The position numbers and the translations under genes are program-made. The notes below the pieces were generated by a model that made no database searches, was not told the origin of the DNA, and saw only the letters and a program-made list of their open reading frames with translations. Shown one piece after another: positions 55,901 through 64,000 of a DNA stretch of 64,000 bases. This DNA is from Macrococcus carouselicus (GTDB lineage Bacteria > Bacillota > Bacilli > Staphylococcales > Staphylococcaceae): the NCBI RefSeq assembly GCF_004359515.1, contig NZ_SCWD01000001.1, positions 682,001 to 746,000 of the forward strand, written 5' to 3'. Numbering within the stretch: position 1 is the first letter of the stretch; every line of letters begins with the position of its first letter.

Positions 55901-56899
55901 CTATTCGTTCGTTTTTTGACGGTTCATCAGCGCTTTAACATTCTCTTCAACAGGCCCTTTATTGAACAGTACATCATATAGAGCACCTGTAATCGGCATC
56001 TCGACACCATATGCAGAAGCCATCTCGTAGGCAGCCTGTGTCGTTCTCACGCCTTCCACTACCATACCCATACGTTCAAGAGTCTCCTCAAGCGTCAGGC
56101 CTCTAGCGAGCATCTCTCCGCAGCGCCAGTTACGTGAGTGAACAGACGTACAGGTCACGATGAGGTCACCGAGCCCCGCCATACCGAGATAAGTCATGGG
56201 ATCAGCGCCCATCTTAACACCCAGACGCGTGATCTCAGCGAGCCCGCGGGTCATCAGGGCAGCCTTGGCATTATCCCCGTAGCCCAGTCCGTCGCTTAAG
56301 CCGGCAGCGAGCGCGATGATGTTCTTCAGGGCACCGCCGATCTCCACGCCAATCAGGTCATCGTTTGTATAGACGCGGAAGTAGTCACACATAAAAAGGT
56401 CCTGACCCAGCTTGCGGATAGAACCATCATTCGATGCGATAGCGACTGTCGTCGGCTGTCTTTTTGCGACTTCCTCCGCATGACTGGGTCCACTGAGCAC
56501 ACCCACACCCTTCAGATGCGACTGATCAATCTCTTCTTCAATGATTTCAGAGATCCTTTTAAAGGATTTCGGTTCAAGCCCTTTTGAGACGTGGATGACT
56601 GTCTTCGGCTTTGTCGCCACACTGTCAATCTGCTGACAGACGTCTCGCATGGCCTGTGTCGGCACCGCTACAATCAGGACATCGGCATGACTGACTGCCT
56701 GATTGATATCTGTGGTCGCTGTCATATTGTCGTTCAGCCGGATGTCCGGCAGATAGTCAGGATTCCGCTTATCAGCAGCAAGATGCGCCGCCACGGTCTG
56801 ACTCCGTCCCCACATCATCACATCATGTCCATTATCCAGAAGAACATTGGCCAGGGCTGTGCCCCAGCTGCCTGTCCCAAGTACACTTATCGCTGTCAT
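55901..56899 (-). CDS. gpsA: NAD(P)-dependent glycerol-3-phosphate dehydrogenase
   Basis: Makes sn-glycerol 3-phosphate from dihydroxyacetone phosphate for phospholipid synthesis. The 332-residue protein has the Rossmann loop VLGTGSWGTALANVL, SGPSHAEEVAKR, EIGGALKNIIALAAG with the catalytic Lys, and GLGDLIVTCTSVHSRNWR. It follows der by 11 bases. Confidence 0.96.
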   Translation of the reverse strand: MTAISVLGTGSWGTALANVLLDNGHDVMMWGRSQTVAAHLAADKRNPDYLPDIRLNDNMTATTDINQAVSHADVLIVAVPTQAMRDVCQQIDSVATKPKTVIHVSKGLEPKSFKRISEIIEEEIDQSHLKGVGVLSGPSHAEEVAKRQPTTVAIASNDGSIRKLGQDLFMCDYFRVYTNDDLIGVEIGGALKNIIALAAGLSDGLGYGDNAKAALMTRGLAEITRLGVKMGADPMTYLGMAGLGDLIVTCTSVHSRNWRCGEMLARGLTLEETLERMGMVVEGVRTTQAAYEMASAYGVEMPITGALYDVLFNKGPVEENVKALMNRQKTNE

Positions 56900-56910
56900 G
56901 AAATAACCTC

Positions 56911-58221
56911 CTAGTTACGTTTTCGGGTGATGAGATGAATCGGTGTGCCTTCAAAACCAAATGCATCACGAATTCTGTTCTCAAGGAAACGCTGATACGA
57001 GAAGTGCATCATTTCAACATCATTGACAAAGACAACAAAGGTCGGGGGTTCGATAGCCACCTGCGTCGTATAGAAGATGTTCAGACGGCTGCCGTTATCG
57101 GTCGGCGTCGGATTCATCGCCACAGCATCGGTGATGACTTCATTTAATGTACTGCTCTGCACACGTTTTTTATGGTTTTCACTCGCCATATTGATGAGCG
57201 GGAATAGCGTCTTCAGGCGCTGTCCTTTAAGTGCGGAAACGAAGGCAATCGGTGCATAATCAAGGAACTGGAAGTGAGCCCGGATGTTGTCCTCAAATTT
57301 TTTCATCGTCTTAGAATCCTTTTCGACAGTATCCCATTTATTGACGACGATGATCACCGCTTTCCCTGCCTCGTGCGCATAGCCTGCGATTTTCTTGTCC
57401 TGTTCAATGATCCCTTCCTCGGCATCAATGACAACGAGAACGACATTGGAACGCTCGATGGCACGTAGAGCACGCAGCACAGAATAGCGTTCAGTCGATT
57501 CATAGACCTTCCCTTTTTTGCGCATACCTGCTGTATCGATCATGACATAATCACGACCCTCGTAGCTGTACATCGTATCAATCGCATCACGTGTCGTACC
57601 AGCGATATTGGAGACGATGACGCGTTCCTCACCTAATATACTGTTGATCAAGCTGGATTTACCGACATTGGGACGTCCGATCAGACTGAACTTGATAACA
57701 TCATCATCATAGTCCTCTTCGATATCTTCAGGAAAGTGCTTGCTTGCCTCGTCCAGCAGATCACCGAGACCCAGTCCGTGAGCACCGGAAATTGGATAGG
57801 GATCGCCAAAACCAAGTGAATAAAACTCATAAATATCAGCACGCATATCCGGATTATCAATTTTATTGACCGCCAGCACGACAGGTTTATTCGATTTGAA
57901 CAGCAGCTTAGCGACAAAGTCATCTTCGTTCGTGATACCATCACGCCCATTCACCATAAAGATGATGACATCTGCTTCATCAATGGCAATTTCCGCCTGA
58001 GCACGAATCTGTTCCTGGAAAGGTTCATCGCCAAGTTCAATGCCGCCTGTATCAATAATATTGAATTCATGTGTGAGCCATTCGCCGCTTGAGTAAATAC
58101 GGTCACGGGTAACACCAGGCGTATCTTCAACGATAGACACCCGTTCCCCGATAATTCTATTAAATATGGTCGATTTGCCGACATTCGCCCGGCCGACAAT
58201 CGCTATAGTTGGTTTAGTCAA
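56911..58221 (-). CDS. der: Ribosome-assembly GTPase Der (EngA)
   Basis: Tandem GTPase needed for 50S maturation, 436 residues. G domain 1 has [21 protein letters not shown] and NKIDN; G domain 2 has [24 protein letters not shown] and NKWDT. A C-terminal KH-like domain follows ([24 protein letters not shown]). It is flanked by gpsA and rpsA, the conserved Firmicute order. Confidence 0.97.
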   Translation of the reverse strand: MTKPTIAIVGRANVGKSTIFNRIIGERVSIVEDTPGVTRDRIYSSGEWLTHEFNIIDTGGIELGDEPFQEQIRAQAEIAIDEADVIIFMVNGRDGITNEDDFVAKLLFKSNKPVVLAVNKIDNPDMRADIYEFYSLGFGDPYPISGAHGLGLGDLLDEASKHFPEDIEEDYDDDVIKFSLIGRPNVGKSSLINSILGEERVIVSNIAGTTRDAIDTMYSYEGRDYVMIDTAGMRKKGKVYESTERYSVLRALRAIERSNVVLVVIDAEEGIIEQDKKIAGYAHEAGKAVIIVVNKWDTVEKDSKTMKKFEDNIRAHFQFLDYAPIAFVSALKGQRLKTLFPLINMASENHKKRVQSSTLNEVITDAVAMNPTPTDNGSRLNIFYTTQVAIEPPTFVVFVNDVEMMHFSYQRFLENRIRDAFGFEGTPIHLITRKRN

Positions 58222-58283
58222 TTTTTTCTTCCTCTCAATATATAATCTATACTATTTTAACACACCTTGATTTGTTCTCATAA

Positions 58284-58315
58284 TTAAAAAAAGTAACGCA
58301 GATCGCGTTACTTTG
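58284..58315 (-). terminator. Intrinsic terminator of rpsA
   Basis: Minus-strand AAAGTAACGC-GATCT-GCGTTACTTT perfect 10-bp stem followed by TTTTAATT. Confidence 0.9.
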
Positions 58316-58325
58316 TAAGTCATGA

Positions 58326-59480
58326 TTATAATTTTAAGTTTTTGAATTTGTCGCCGAACATATCACCTAAAGTCGGTGCATCATCATTTGAGCTTGTGTC
58401 GAGGTAAGAAGAATCGAAATCCTGACCTTGTTCTTCAGTTGCTTTGATTGATAATGCGATACGCTGTTCTGCTTTATTGATATCTAAGATTTTTACTTTT
58501 ACAGTCTGACCTGGTTCAAGCACTTCACTTGGATTACCGATGTGCTCATGGCTGATCTGTGAAATGTGAACAAGTCCCTGCAGACCTTTAGCGATTTCAA
58601 CGAAAGCACCGAAGTTCGCAAGACGCATCACTTTACCGTCAACGACTTCCCCTACTTTGAAGTTTTCATCGATTGTTTCAAATGGACCTGGCAGAGCCTC
58701 TTTGATTGATAATGAGATACGTTCAGCTTCAGTATCAACACTTAAGATCTTGACTTTCACTTCCTGACCGATTTCAAGGGCATCTTCCACTTTCTCAAGA
58801 CGGTCGTGTGTGATCTGTGAAATGTGAACCAGTCCATCTACACCGCCGATATTGACGAAAGCACCGAAGCTGGTGATACGGGCAACTTTACCGTCAACGA
58901 TAGAACCTACTTCTAAGTTCTGAAGTGTTTCAGCGCGTTTCACTTTGTTCTCTTCCTCTTCAATGGCACGGTGGTTTAAGATGACACGATTTTTCTCCTG
59001 GTCAAGTTCCTCAATTTTAAGTGTCAGCTGACGACCCTGATAATCAGAGAAATCCTCGATATACTCCGTAGAGATAAGTGAAGCGGGGATAAAGCCACGA
59101 AGACCGACATCTACCACAAGACCGCCTTTAACGACTTCTTTAACTTCTGCTTCGATTGTTTCATTGTTTTCGAATTTCTCTCTTAAGCTGTCAAATGATT
59201 GTGACTCATCGAGTTTTCTTTTAGAAAGGATATAATGACCATCCTCTTCTTTGTCTTCAATCTTCGTCACGTATGCTTCAATTTCGTCTCCAACAGTTAC
59301 TGCTTCCTCTGCTTTATCGATATGAAGACTTGTTAGCTGGCTGATCGGAATAATTCCGTCAAATTTAGCTCCTTCAATGAAAACGATAACGTGTTTATCT
59401 TCAATCTTCTGAACGGTTCCTTTTACTTTATCACCTTCCTGAATCTCTGTAATCATATTCTCGTTAAATTCTTCTGTCAT
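58326..59480 (-). CDS. rpsA: Ribosomal protein S1 homologue (four S1 domains)
   Basis: A 384-residue RNA-binding protein with four S1/OB domains, shorter than the six-domain Gram-negative S1, as is normal in Firmicutes. The last two domains carry the clearest motifs ([40 protein letters not shown] with VHISQI after each). Its role in low-GC Firmicutes is less strict than in E. coli. It lies between cmk and der and has its own terminator. Confidence 0.93.
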   Translation of the reverse strand: MTEEFNENMITEIQEGDKVKGTVQKIEDKHVIVFIEGAKFDGIIPISQLTSLHIDKAEEAVTVGDEIEAYVTKIEDKEEDGHYILSKRKLDESQSFDSLREKFENNETIEAEVKEVVKGGLVVDVGLRGFIPASLISTEYIEDFSDYQGRQLTLKIEELDQEKNRVILNHRAIEEEENKVKRAETLQNLEVGSIVDGKVARITSFGAFVNIGGVDGLVHISQITHDRLEKVEDALEIGQEVKVKILSVDTEAERISLSIKEALPGPFETIDENFKVGEVVDGKVMRLANFGAFVEIAKGLQGLVHISQISHEHIGNPSEVLEPGQTVKVKILDINKAEQRIALSIKATEEQGQDFDSSYLDTSSNDDAPTLGDMFGDKFKNLKL

Positions 59481-59557
59481 AGTCTTATCCTCCTAAAATA
59501 TAAAAGCTCTTTATCTAACGTTCTTATATTACCCTAAAAAAGTCAAGAAAATCGTCT

Positions 59558-60235
<678 letters not shown>

Positions 60236-60274
60236 TCATTAATATTTTATCATATAAGAATAAAGGAGGCACTT

Positions 60275-61240
60275 ATGAAAAAACTCTTAGTTTTACATAC
60301 AGGCGGTACCATCAGTATGTCCGAAAACCCGGATGGACGCGTCGTCACAAATGAAGTCAATCCGGTCTCAGACCTCTCAGCTGTAAAGAATCTGGCAGAT
60401 ATCACTGAACTGAATCCATTCCAGATCCCTTCACCGCATATGTCACTCAGCCATATGAATACCCTCAGAAAAACTATCATCGAGCAGATTAATACCGATA
60501 ATTTTGAAGGGATTGTTATTACACACGGTACAGATACACTTGAGGAGACCGCTTATTTTCTGAATCTGACATTAAATGTGAGTATTCCTGTCATCCTGAC
60601 AGGCGCCATGCGCTCTTCGAACGAAATCGGTGCTGATGGTCTTTATAATTATCTAGCGGCTATCCGTACTGCCTGTGATGCTGATTCAAAAAGCAAAGGG
60701 GTGCTCGTCGTCTTCAATGACGAAATCCATAGTGCCACTAATGTGACCAAGACCCACACTTCAAACACCAGTACGTTTCAGAGCCCGAATTACGGACCAC
60801 TTGGCATCATCACCAAGAATCACATTTACTTCCATCATCTTCCCGTCATCAATCGACCTCTAGTCAAAGTGGATACCACCATTAAAGTCGGTTTACTTAC
60901 GGCACATAGTGATCTGGATGCTGAACTGCTGGAATTCTTCCTGGAACACGACTATGACGGTGTCGTGATAGAAGCACTCGGACAGGGAAATCTGCCGCCG
61001 AGTGCTCTGGCAGGTCTGGATAAACTGCTGACCGCAGATATACCTGTCGTGCTTGTGTCGCGCTGCTTCAACGGTATCGTCAGCAATAACTACCACTATG
61101 AAGGGGGTGGCTATGATCTGGATCAGCGCGGAGTGATCTTCTCAAATGGTCTGAATGGCCAGAAAGCCCGGCTGAAGCTGATTATCGCCTTGAGCAACAA
61201 TCTGAAGGAAGAGCAGCTGAAGAACTATTTCCGTAAATAA
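60275..61240 (+). CDS. ansA: L-asparaginase (type I)
   Basis: Hydrolyses asparagine to aspartate and ammonia in the cytoplasm. The 321-residue protein begins KKLLVLHTGGTISM, with the nucleophile Thr in HTGGTI, and has the second signature THGTDTLEETAYFL with catalytic Thr, Asp and a downstream Lys. No signal peptide is present. ATG follows AAGGAGG. It stands alone between cmk and ypdA, the staphylococcal position. Confidence 0.95.
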   Translation: MKKLLVLHTGGTISMSENPDGRVVTNEVNPVSDLSAVKNLADITELNPFQIPSPHMSLSHMNTLRKTIIEQINTDNFEGIVITHGTDTLEETAYFLNLTLNVSIPVILTGAMRSSNEIGADGLYNYLAAIRTACDADSKSKGVLVVFNDEIHSATNVTKTHTSNTSTFQSPNYGPLGIITKNHIYFHHLPVINRPLVKVDTTIKVGLLTAHSDLDAELLEFFLEHDYDGVVIEALGQGNLPPSALAGLDKLLTADIPVVLVSRCFNGIVSNNYHYEGGGYDLDQRGVIFSNGLNGQKARLKLIIALSNNLKEEQLKNYFRK

Positions 61241-61270
61241 AATAAGGTGGCCAGAGCCCCCTTATTTTTT
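61240..61270. terminator. Bidirectional terminator between ansA and ypdA
   Basis: AATAAGG-GGC / GCC-CCTTATT stem with a bulge on each side and a CAGA loop, then TTTTTTT on the plus strand. It covers the ends of both converging genes. Confidence 0.75.
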
Positions 61271-62233
61271 TCTGCTTATAATCGTGTCCGCGATCAGGCC
61301 GCCATGAAATTTTCCGTTTTCAATAAAGATGGAATTGGCATCATTACCCGCAGCAATCACACCGGCGATAAATAGATTATCCACATTCGTCTCCATTGTC
61401 TCTACATCATACTTCGGTGCAGTGCCAAATTCATTCGTGACGAGCTCCATCCCTATTTTCTGCAGAAAGTCATAGTCAGGATGATAACCGATCATGGCGA
61501 AGACATCGTCGTTGTCTATCGTCCTACTCTGGCCCTCTACCGTAAACGTCACTGTGTGCTCACTGATTTCATCAATAGTCGCATTAAAGTACATCTGAAT
61601 CTTCCCGCTGCGCACGAGTCCGTCAAAAACAGGCAGTATCCAGGGTTTGACACTTTTTGAATACTCACTGCCCCGATAGATGACCGTCACCTCAGCTCCA
61701 GCCTTTTCAAGCTCAATCGCTGCATCAACGGCTGAGTTTTTACCGCCGATGATCAGCACCTTTTTCGCAAAATAAGGATGAGCCTCTTTAAAGTAATGGT
61801 GGACCTTATCAAGGTCAGCGCCTCTGACAGCGAGTTTATTATGCTGGCCGTAGTAGCCGGTCGCTACAGTCAGGTAAGTGCACTGATAGACGCCTCTGAT
61901 AGTTGTCACCGTAAACAGCTGCTCAGTCTTCTCAACTGCAAGTACCGCCTCCCTTGTATTGATGTTCAGCTGATGATGCTTGGCCACTTCTCTGTAATAG
62001 ACGAGTGCCTGATTGCGTCGCGGTTTGTGTTCTTCGACTATAAAAGGCACGTCACCTATACTGAGTTTGTCACTCGATGAAAAAAACGTCTGATGGGTCG
62101 GATAATTATAGATGGCTTCAACTACATTCCCTTTTTCAATGATCAGCGTCTCAATTCCTTTTTTCTGCTGTTCGATTGCTGCTGACATGCCACACGGACC
62201 TGCTCCGATAATAATACTTTCTATATACTTCAA
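61262..62233 (-). CDS. ypdA: YpdA/Bdr, putative bacillithiol disulfide reductase
   Basis: A 323-residue flavoprotein of the YpdA family, using NADPH to reduce bacillithiol disulfide. It has the FAD-binding IIGAGPCGMSAAIEQ, in which the Cys of GPCG is the conserved YpdA cysteine, and a second Rossmann loop IIGGKNSAVDAAIELE for NADPH. No CxxC is present, unlike thioredoxin reductase. I place the start at TTG 62233 because AAAGGTGA lies 6 bases upstream; GTG 62242 is the alternative. Confidence 0.9.
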   Translation of the reverse strand: MKYIESIIIGAGPCGMSAAIEQQKKGIETLIIEKGNVVEAIYNYPTHQTFFSSSDKLSIGDVPFIVEEHKPRRNQALVYYREVAKHHQLNINTREAVLAVEKTEQLFTVTTIRGVYQCTYLTVATGYYGQHNKLAVRGADLDKVHHYFKEAHPYFAKKVLIIGGKNSAVDAAIELEKAGAEVTVIYRGSEYSKSVKPWILPVFDGLVRSGKIQMYFNATIDEISEHTVTFTVEGQSRTIDNDDVFAMIGYHPDYDFLQKIGMELVTNEFGTAPKYDVETMETNVDNLFIAGVIAAGNDANSIFIENGKFHGGLIADTIISRKK

Positions 62234-62249
62234 ATTAATCACCTTTCTA

Positions 62250-62277
62250 AAAAAAAGAAGCTCGAAAATGAGCCCCT
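62250..62277 (-). terminator. Intrinsic terminator after the CBS/ACT gene
   Basis: Minus-strand GGGGCTC-ATTTTC-GAGCTTC stem with two G-T pairs, followed by TTTTTTT. Confidence 0.7.
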
Positions 62278-62282
62278 TTTAT

Positions 62283-62927
62283 TTAATCCTGTTGAATATC
62301 CAGTACTTTGAATCCATTTTTTGACAGATACTTTGTGAATTTCAGAATAGCGTTCTGATCGCGGTCCTCAATCTTTACAATCATACGTCGATGCATCTTA
62401 TCTGTTTCGTCAAATGTAACAAAAGAGATGGCATTGAGTTTATATTTCTGCAGTGCCTGTGCAAGGCGCTTAATACGTCCTTCAGCATCGATTGAAGTAA
62501 TGGCAATACGTGTACCCGCCCGGTTCATACCGAATGCACTCTTGAACTGTTCCATAACGTCATAACGTGTGACAACGCCTAAAAATTCATGATGGTCATT
62601 GATGATACTCAGGATAGGGAAATCCTGCAGGCTGAGAAATGATTCTTCAAATAGTGAATCATCCTTCACACTGAATTCATCCACCGTCAGAATGTCTTTG
62701 ATCTTCGTTGTTTCAATGAATTCATCACGCGTCTGCGGATTTTTCTTGAAAAAGAAATGTCTGAAGATATGGAAGCGTGTAGCAGTACCGTGATAGACCC
62801 CGTCACTGACCACAGGCATCCCATCAATACCGTGGTGTTCCAGTTTGTCGATCACTGATTTAACCGTGTCGTTCGGATTTGCGATATAGCACTTTTCCTT
62901 TGGAATCATAATCGTCTTTAAATACAT
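62283..62927 (-). CDS. CBS-pair protein with C-terminal ACT-like domain
   Basis: A 214-residue cytoplasmic protein. Two CBS motifs occupy about 1-135 (DTVKSVIDKLEHHGIDGMPVV and LSLQDFPILSIINDHHEFLGVVTRYDVMEQF). A C-terminal ACT-like segment follows (GTRIAITSIDAEGRIKRLAQAL). This is the AcuB-type layout. Such proteins usually sense adenine nucleotides; the ligand and partner here are unknown. It lies between ypdA and the ebpS-like gene. Confidence 0.85.
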   Translation of the reverse strand: MYLKTIMIPKEKCYIANPNDTVKSVIDKLEHHGIDGMPVVSDGVYHGTATRFHIFRHFFFKKNPQTRDEFIETTKIKDILTVDEFSVKDDSLFEESFLSLQDFPILSIINDHHEFLGVVTRYDVMEQFKSAFGMNRAGTRIAITSIDAEGRIKRLAQALQKYKLNAISFVTFDETDKMHRRMIVKIEDRDQNAILKFTKYLSKNGFKVLDIQQD

Positions 62928-62950
62928 AAATTCATCCCCTTTGATGTTGT

Positions 62951-63895
62951 TTATTCCGGAATAACAAGTTCCTGACCTATCGACAAAGTATTGCCGGTCA
63001 GACCATTTGCCTGACGGATTTTTTCGACGTTTTCCGGTGTGCCGCTTCCGTAGTAACGGATTGCAATACGATACAGATTCTCATTTGCCCCTACTGTATG
63101 AGTTTGTTCTGACTGATTTGCAGACGGTTTCTCAGTGGTTGCTTCTTCTGTCGTCGGCTCTTCTGTCGTTGCTTTCTCAGTGGTTGCTTCTTCTGTCGTC
63201 GGCTCTTCTGTGGCTATTTCTTCAGTGGTTGTTTCTTCTGTCGTCGGCTCTTCTGTGGCTATTTCTTCAGTGGTTGTTTCTTCTGTCGTCTCTTCTGCAG
63301 TCGCCACGGGTGCTTCAGTTGTTGCTTTCTCTTTTGCAGGCTTCTCTGTTGTCACTTTCTCAGTCGTCTCTTCTGTCGTCACTGCTTTTTCTTTATGGTT
63401 ATCATCTTTATTGCTGAAATACATGAACAGCAGGAATAAGAGCGGAATCAGAATCAGCAGACCTGCCAGTAAAGGCAGCCATTTATTGCTTTTCTCTTTA
63501 TTCTCATGTTCTTCTGAATCGACATGATGGATTTCAGGTTCCCCGTCACCCGCTGCAAAAGTCGCCGTCTTGACTTCCTCTGCTTCAGCAGGTGTGTCAA
63601 TATCACCTTGAGTGGCTGCCGCTGCCCCTACAGCTGCTCCGCCCTTTCTACGGCGCTTCTTCTTTGATGAATAGACCATTTTTTCCACCGTTTCTTCTTC
63701 CGGCGTCTCCTCACGACGACGACGTTCAGCTGAACGGTTGCGCCTGGACATCCCTCGTGGCGGAAAGTCCCCTGGTTCCTTTGACTCTGTAAAATTTTCT
63801 CCTTCAAATACTAAATCGTCATTCGTCTGATCATCCTGTCTCTCTACAGGCTGTTTGCTCTTTTCAAATTCATCTTTAAAATTATCCTTTGACAT
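62951..63895 (-). CDS. ebpS: EbpS-like membrane protein with LysM domain
   Basis: A 314-residue protein in the ebpS position of staphylococci. An N-terminal charged region (about 1-140, rich in Lys, Arg and Glu) precedes one transmembrane helix (about 143-165, [19 protein letters not shown]). A Thr/Glu-rich repeat tract (about 175-260) leads to a C-terminal LysM domain ([20 protein letters not shown], then IGQELVIPE). LysM would bind peptidoglycan. Elastin binding, described for S. aureus EbpS, cannot be inferred from this sequence. Topology: N-terminus inside, LysM outside. Confidence 0.82.
   Translation of the reverse strand: MSKDNFKDEFEKSKQPVERQDDQTNDDLVFEGENFTESKEPGDFPPRGMSRRNRSAERRRREETPEEETVEKMVYSSKKKRRRKGGAAVGAAAATQGDIDTPAEAEEVKTATFAAGDGEPEIHHVDSEEHENKEKSNKWLPLLAGLLILIPLLFLLFMYFSNKDDNHKEKAVTTEETTEKVTTEKPAKEKATTEAPVATAEETTEETTTEEIATEEPTTEETTTEEIATEEPTTEEATTEKATTEEPTTEEATTEKPSANQSEQTHTVGANENLYRIAIRYYGSGTPENVEKIRQANGLTGNTLSIGQELVIPE
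63135..63300 (-). repeat. 45-bp imperfect repeats in the ebpS-like gene
   Basis: A block of about 45 bases (15 residues of the type [15 protein letters not shown]) occurs twice almost identically, flanked by related blocks ([15 protein letters not shown]). They encode the Thr/Glu-rich stalk between the membrane helix and LysM. Confidence 0.8.
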
Positions 63896-64000
63896 ACCTA
63901 CACCTACTTCATATTAATTTATTTCAATATATCATTTATTATAGACAACATTAAAGTAAATAGTAAAGAGCTAGCCTTGATTAAATAATGATTTGATATA

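Noticed and set aside
63896-64000. Possible gene start at the right edge
   Set aside because: The last 105 bases are AT-rich with stops in all frames I checked. They probably hold the promoter of the ebpS-like gene, but I could not assign hexamers with confidence.

Overview
The window is a stretch of core chromosome from a low-to-moderate GC Firmicute of the family Staphylococcaceae, most likely a Macrococcus (Macrococcoides) species. Gene order matches the Staphylococcus/Bacillus backbone: odhAB, arlRS, murG, dfrA-thyA, gpsB, recU-pbp2, nth-dnaD-asnS, cca-bshA, the aro cluster, hepST-menG, hup, gpsA-der-rpsA-cmk. The protein sequences read as staphylococcal-type. A Rieske/cytochrome b/cytochrome c reductase operon (qcrABC) is present; to my knowledge it is missing from Staphylococcus but present in Macrococcus and Bacillus. 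Sporulation genes that lie in these intervals in Bacillus (spoIVA, ypeB, sleB) are absent. I see no tRNA, rRNA, IS element, prophage or CRISPR array.

Layout. 1-9800: partial glyoxalase-like gene, the 2-oxoglutarate dehydrogenase operon odhA-odhB (promoter with a cre-like site), the ArlRS two-component system, a small-RNA gene that I identify as an isrR homologue, a PAP2 phosphatase, murG and the protease ctpA. 9800-16900: compact minus-strand clusters: thyA-dfrA-plsC-ypmS-msrA-msrB-crr-yozE, then a zinc-finger protein, cvfC, brxA and a methyltransferase. 17000-23900: a queuosine-precursor transporter and RNase H-like pair, a FEN-type exonuclease, a rhodanese, a tandem dynamin-like GTPase, and a frameshifted membrane gene resembling ba3-oxidase subunits. 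24000-31300: rlmL, RNase P RNA, gpsB, ypsA, recU and a bifunctional PBP2 with an unusual 11-copy decapeptide tail. 31300-43400: nth, dnaD, asnS, aspB, dinG, birA, cca, bshA, mgsA, a MazG-like protein and YitT/YugP-type proteins. 43400-54500: bc1 complex, ypiABF, the shikimate genes aroC-B-A, ndk and menaquinone biosynthesis. 54500-64000: HU, a lipoprotein, gpsA, der, rpsA, cmk, ansA, ypdA, a CBS/ACT protein and an EbpS-like LysM protein.

How it fits together. Respiration is the main thread: TCA cycle (odhAB), menaquinone side chain and ring methylation (hepS/hepT/menG), the bc1 complex (qcrABC) and a possible decayed oxidase gene. Bacillithiol metabolism is a second thread (bshA, brxA, ypdA), joined to methionine sulfoxide repair (msrAB). 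Cell wall and division form a third (murG, pbp2, gpsB, ctpA, ebpS-like). The most interesting item is the compact isrR-type RNA between arlR and the PAP2 gene. It has a near-consensus promoter lying in the 3' end of the PAP2 gene, two 19-bp Fur-like boxes, three C-rich stretches and an intrinsic terminator. One C-rich stretch is complementary to the ribosome-binding regions of odhA, odhB and qcrA in this same window, which suggests an iron-sparing circuit.
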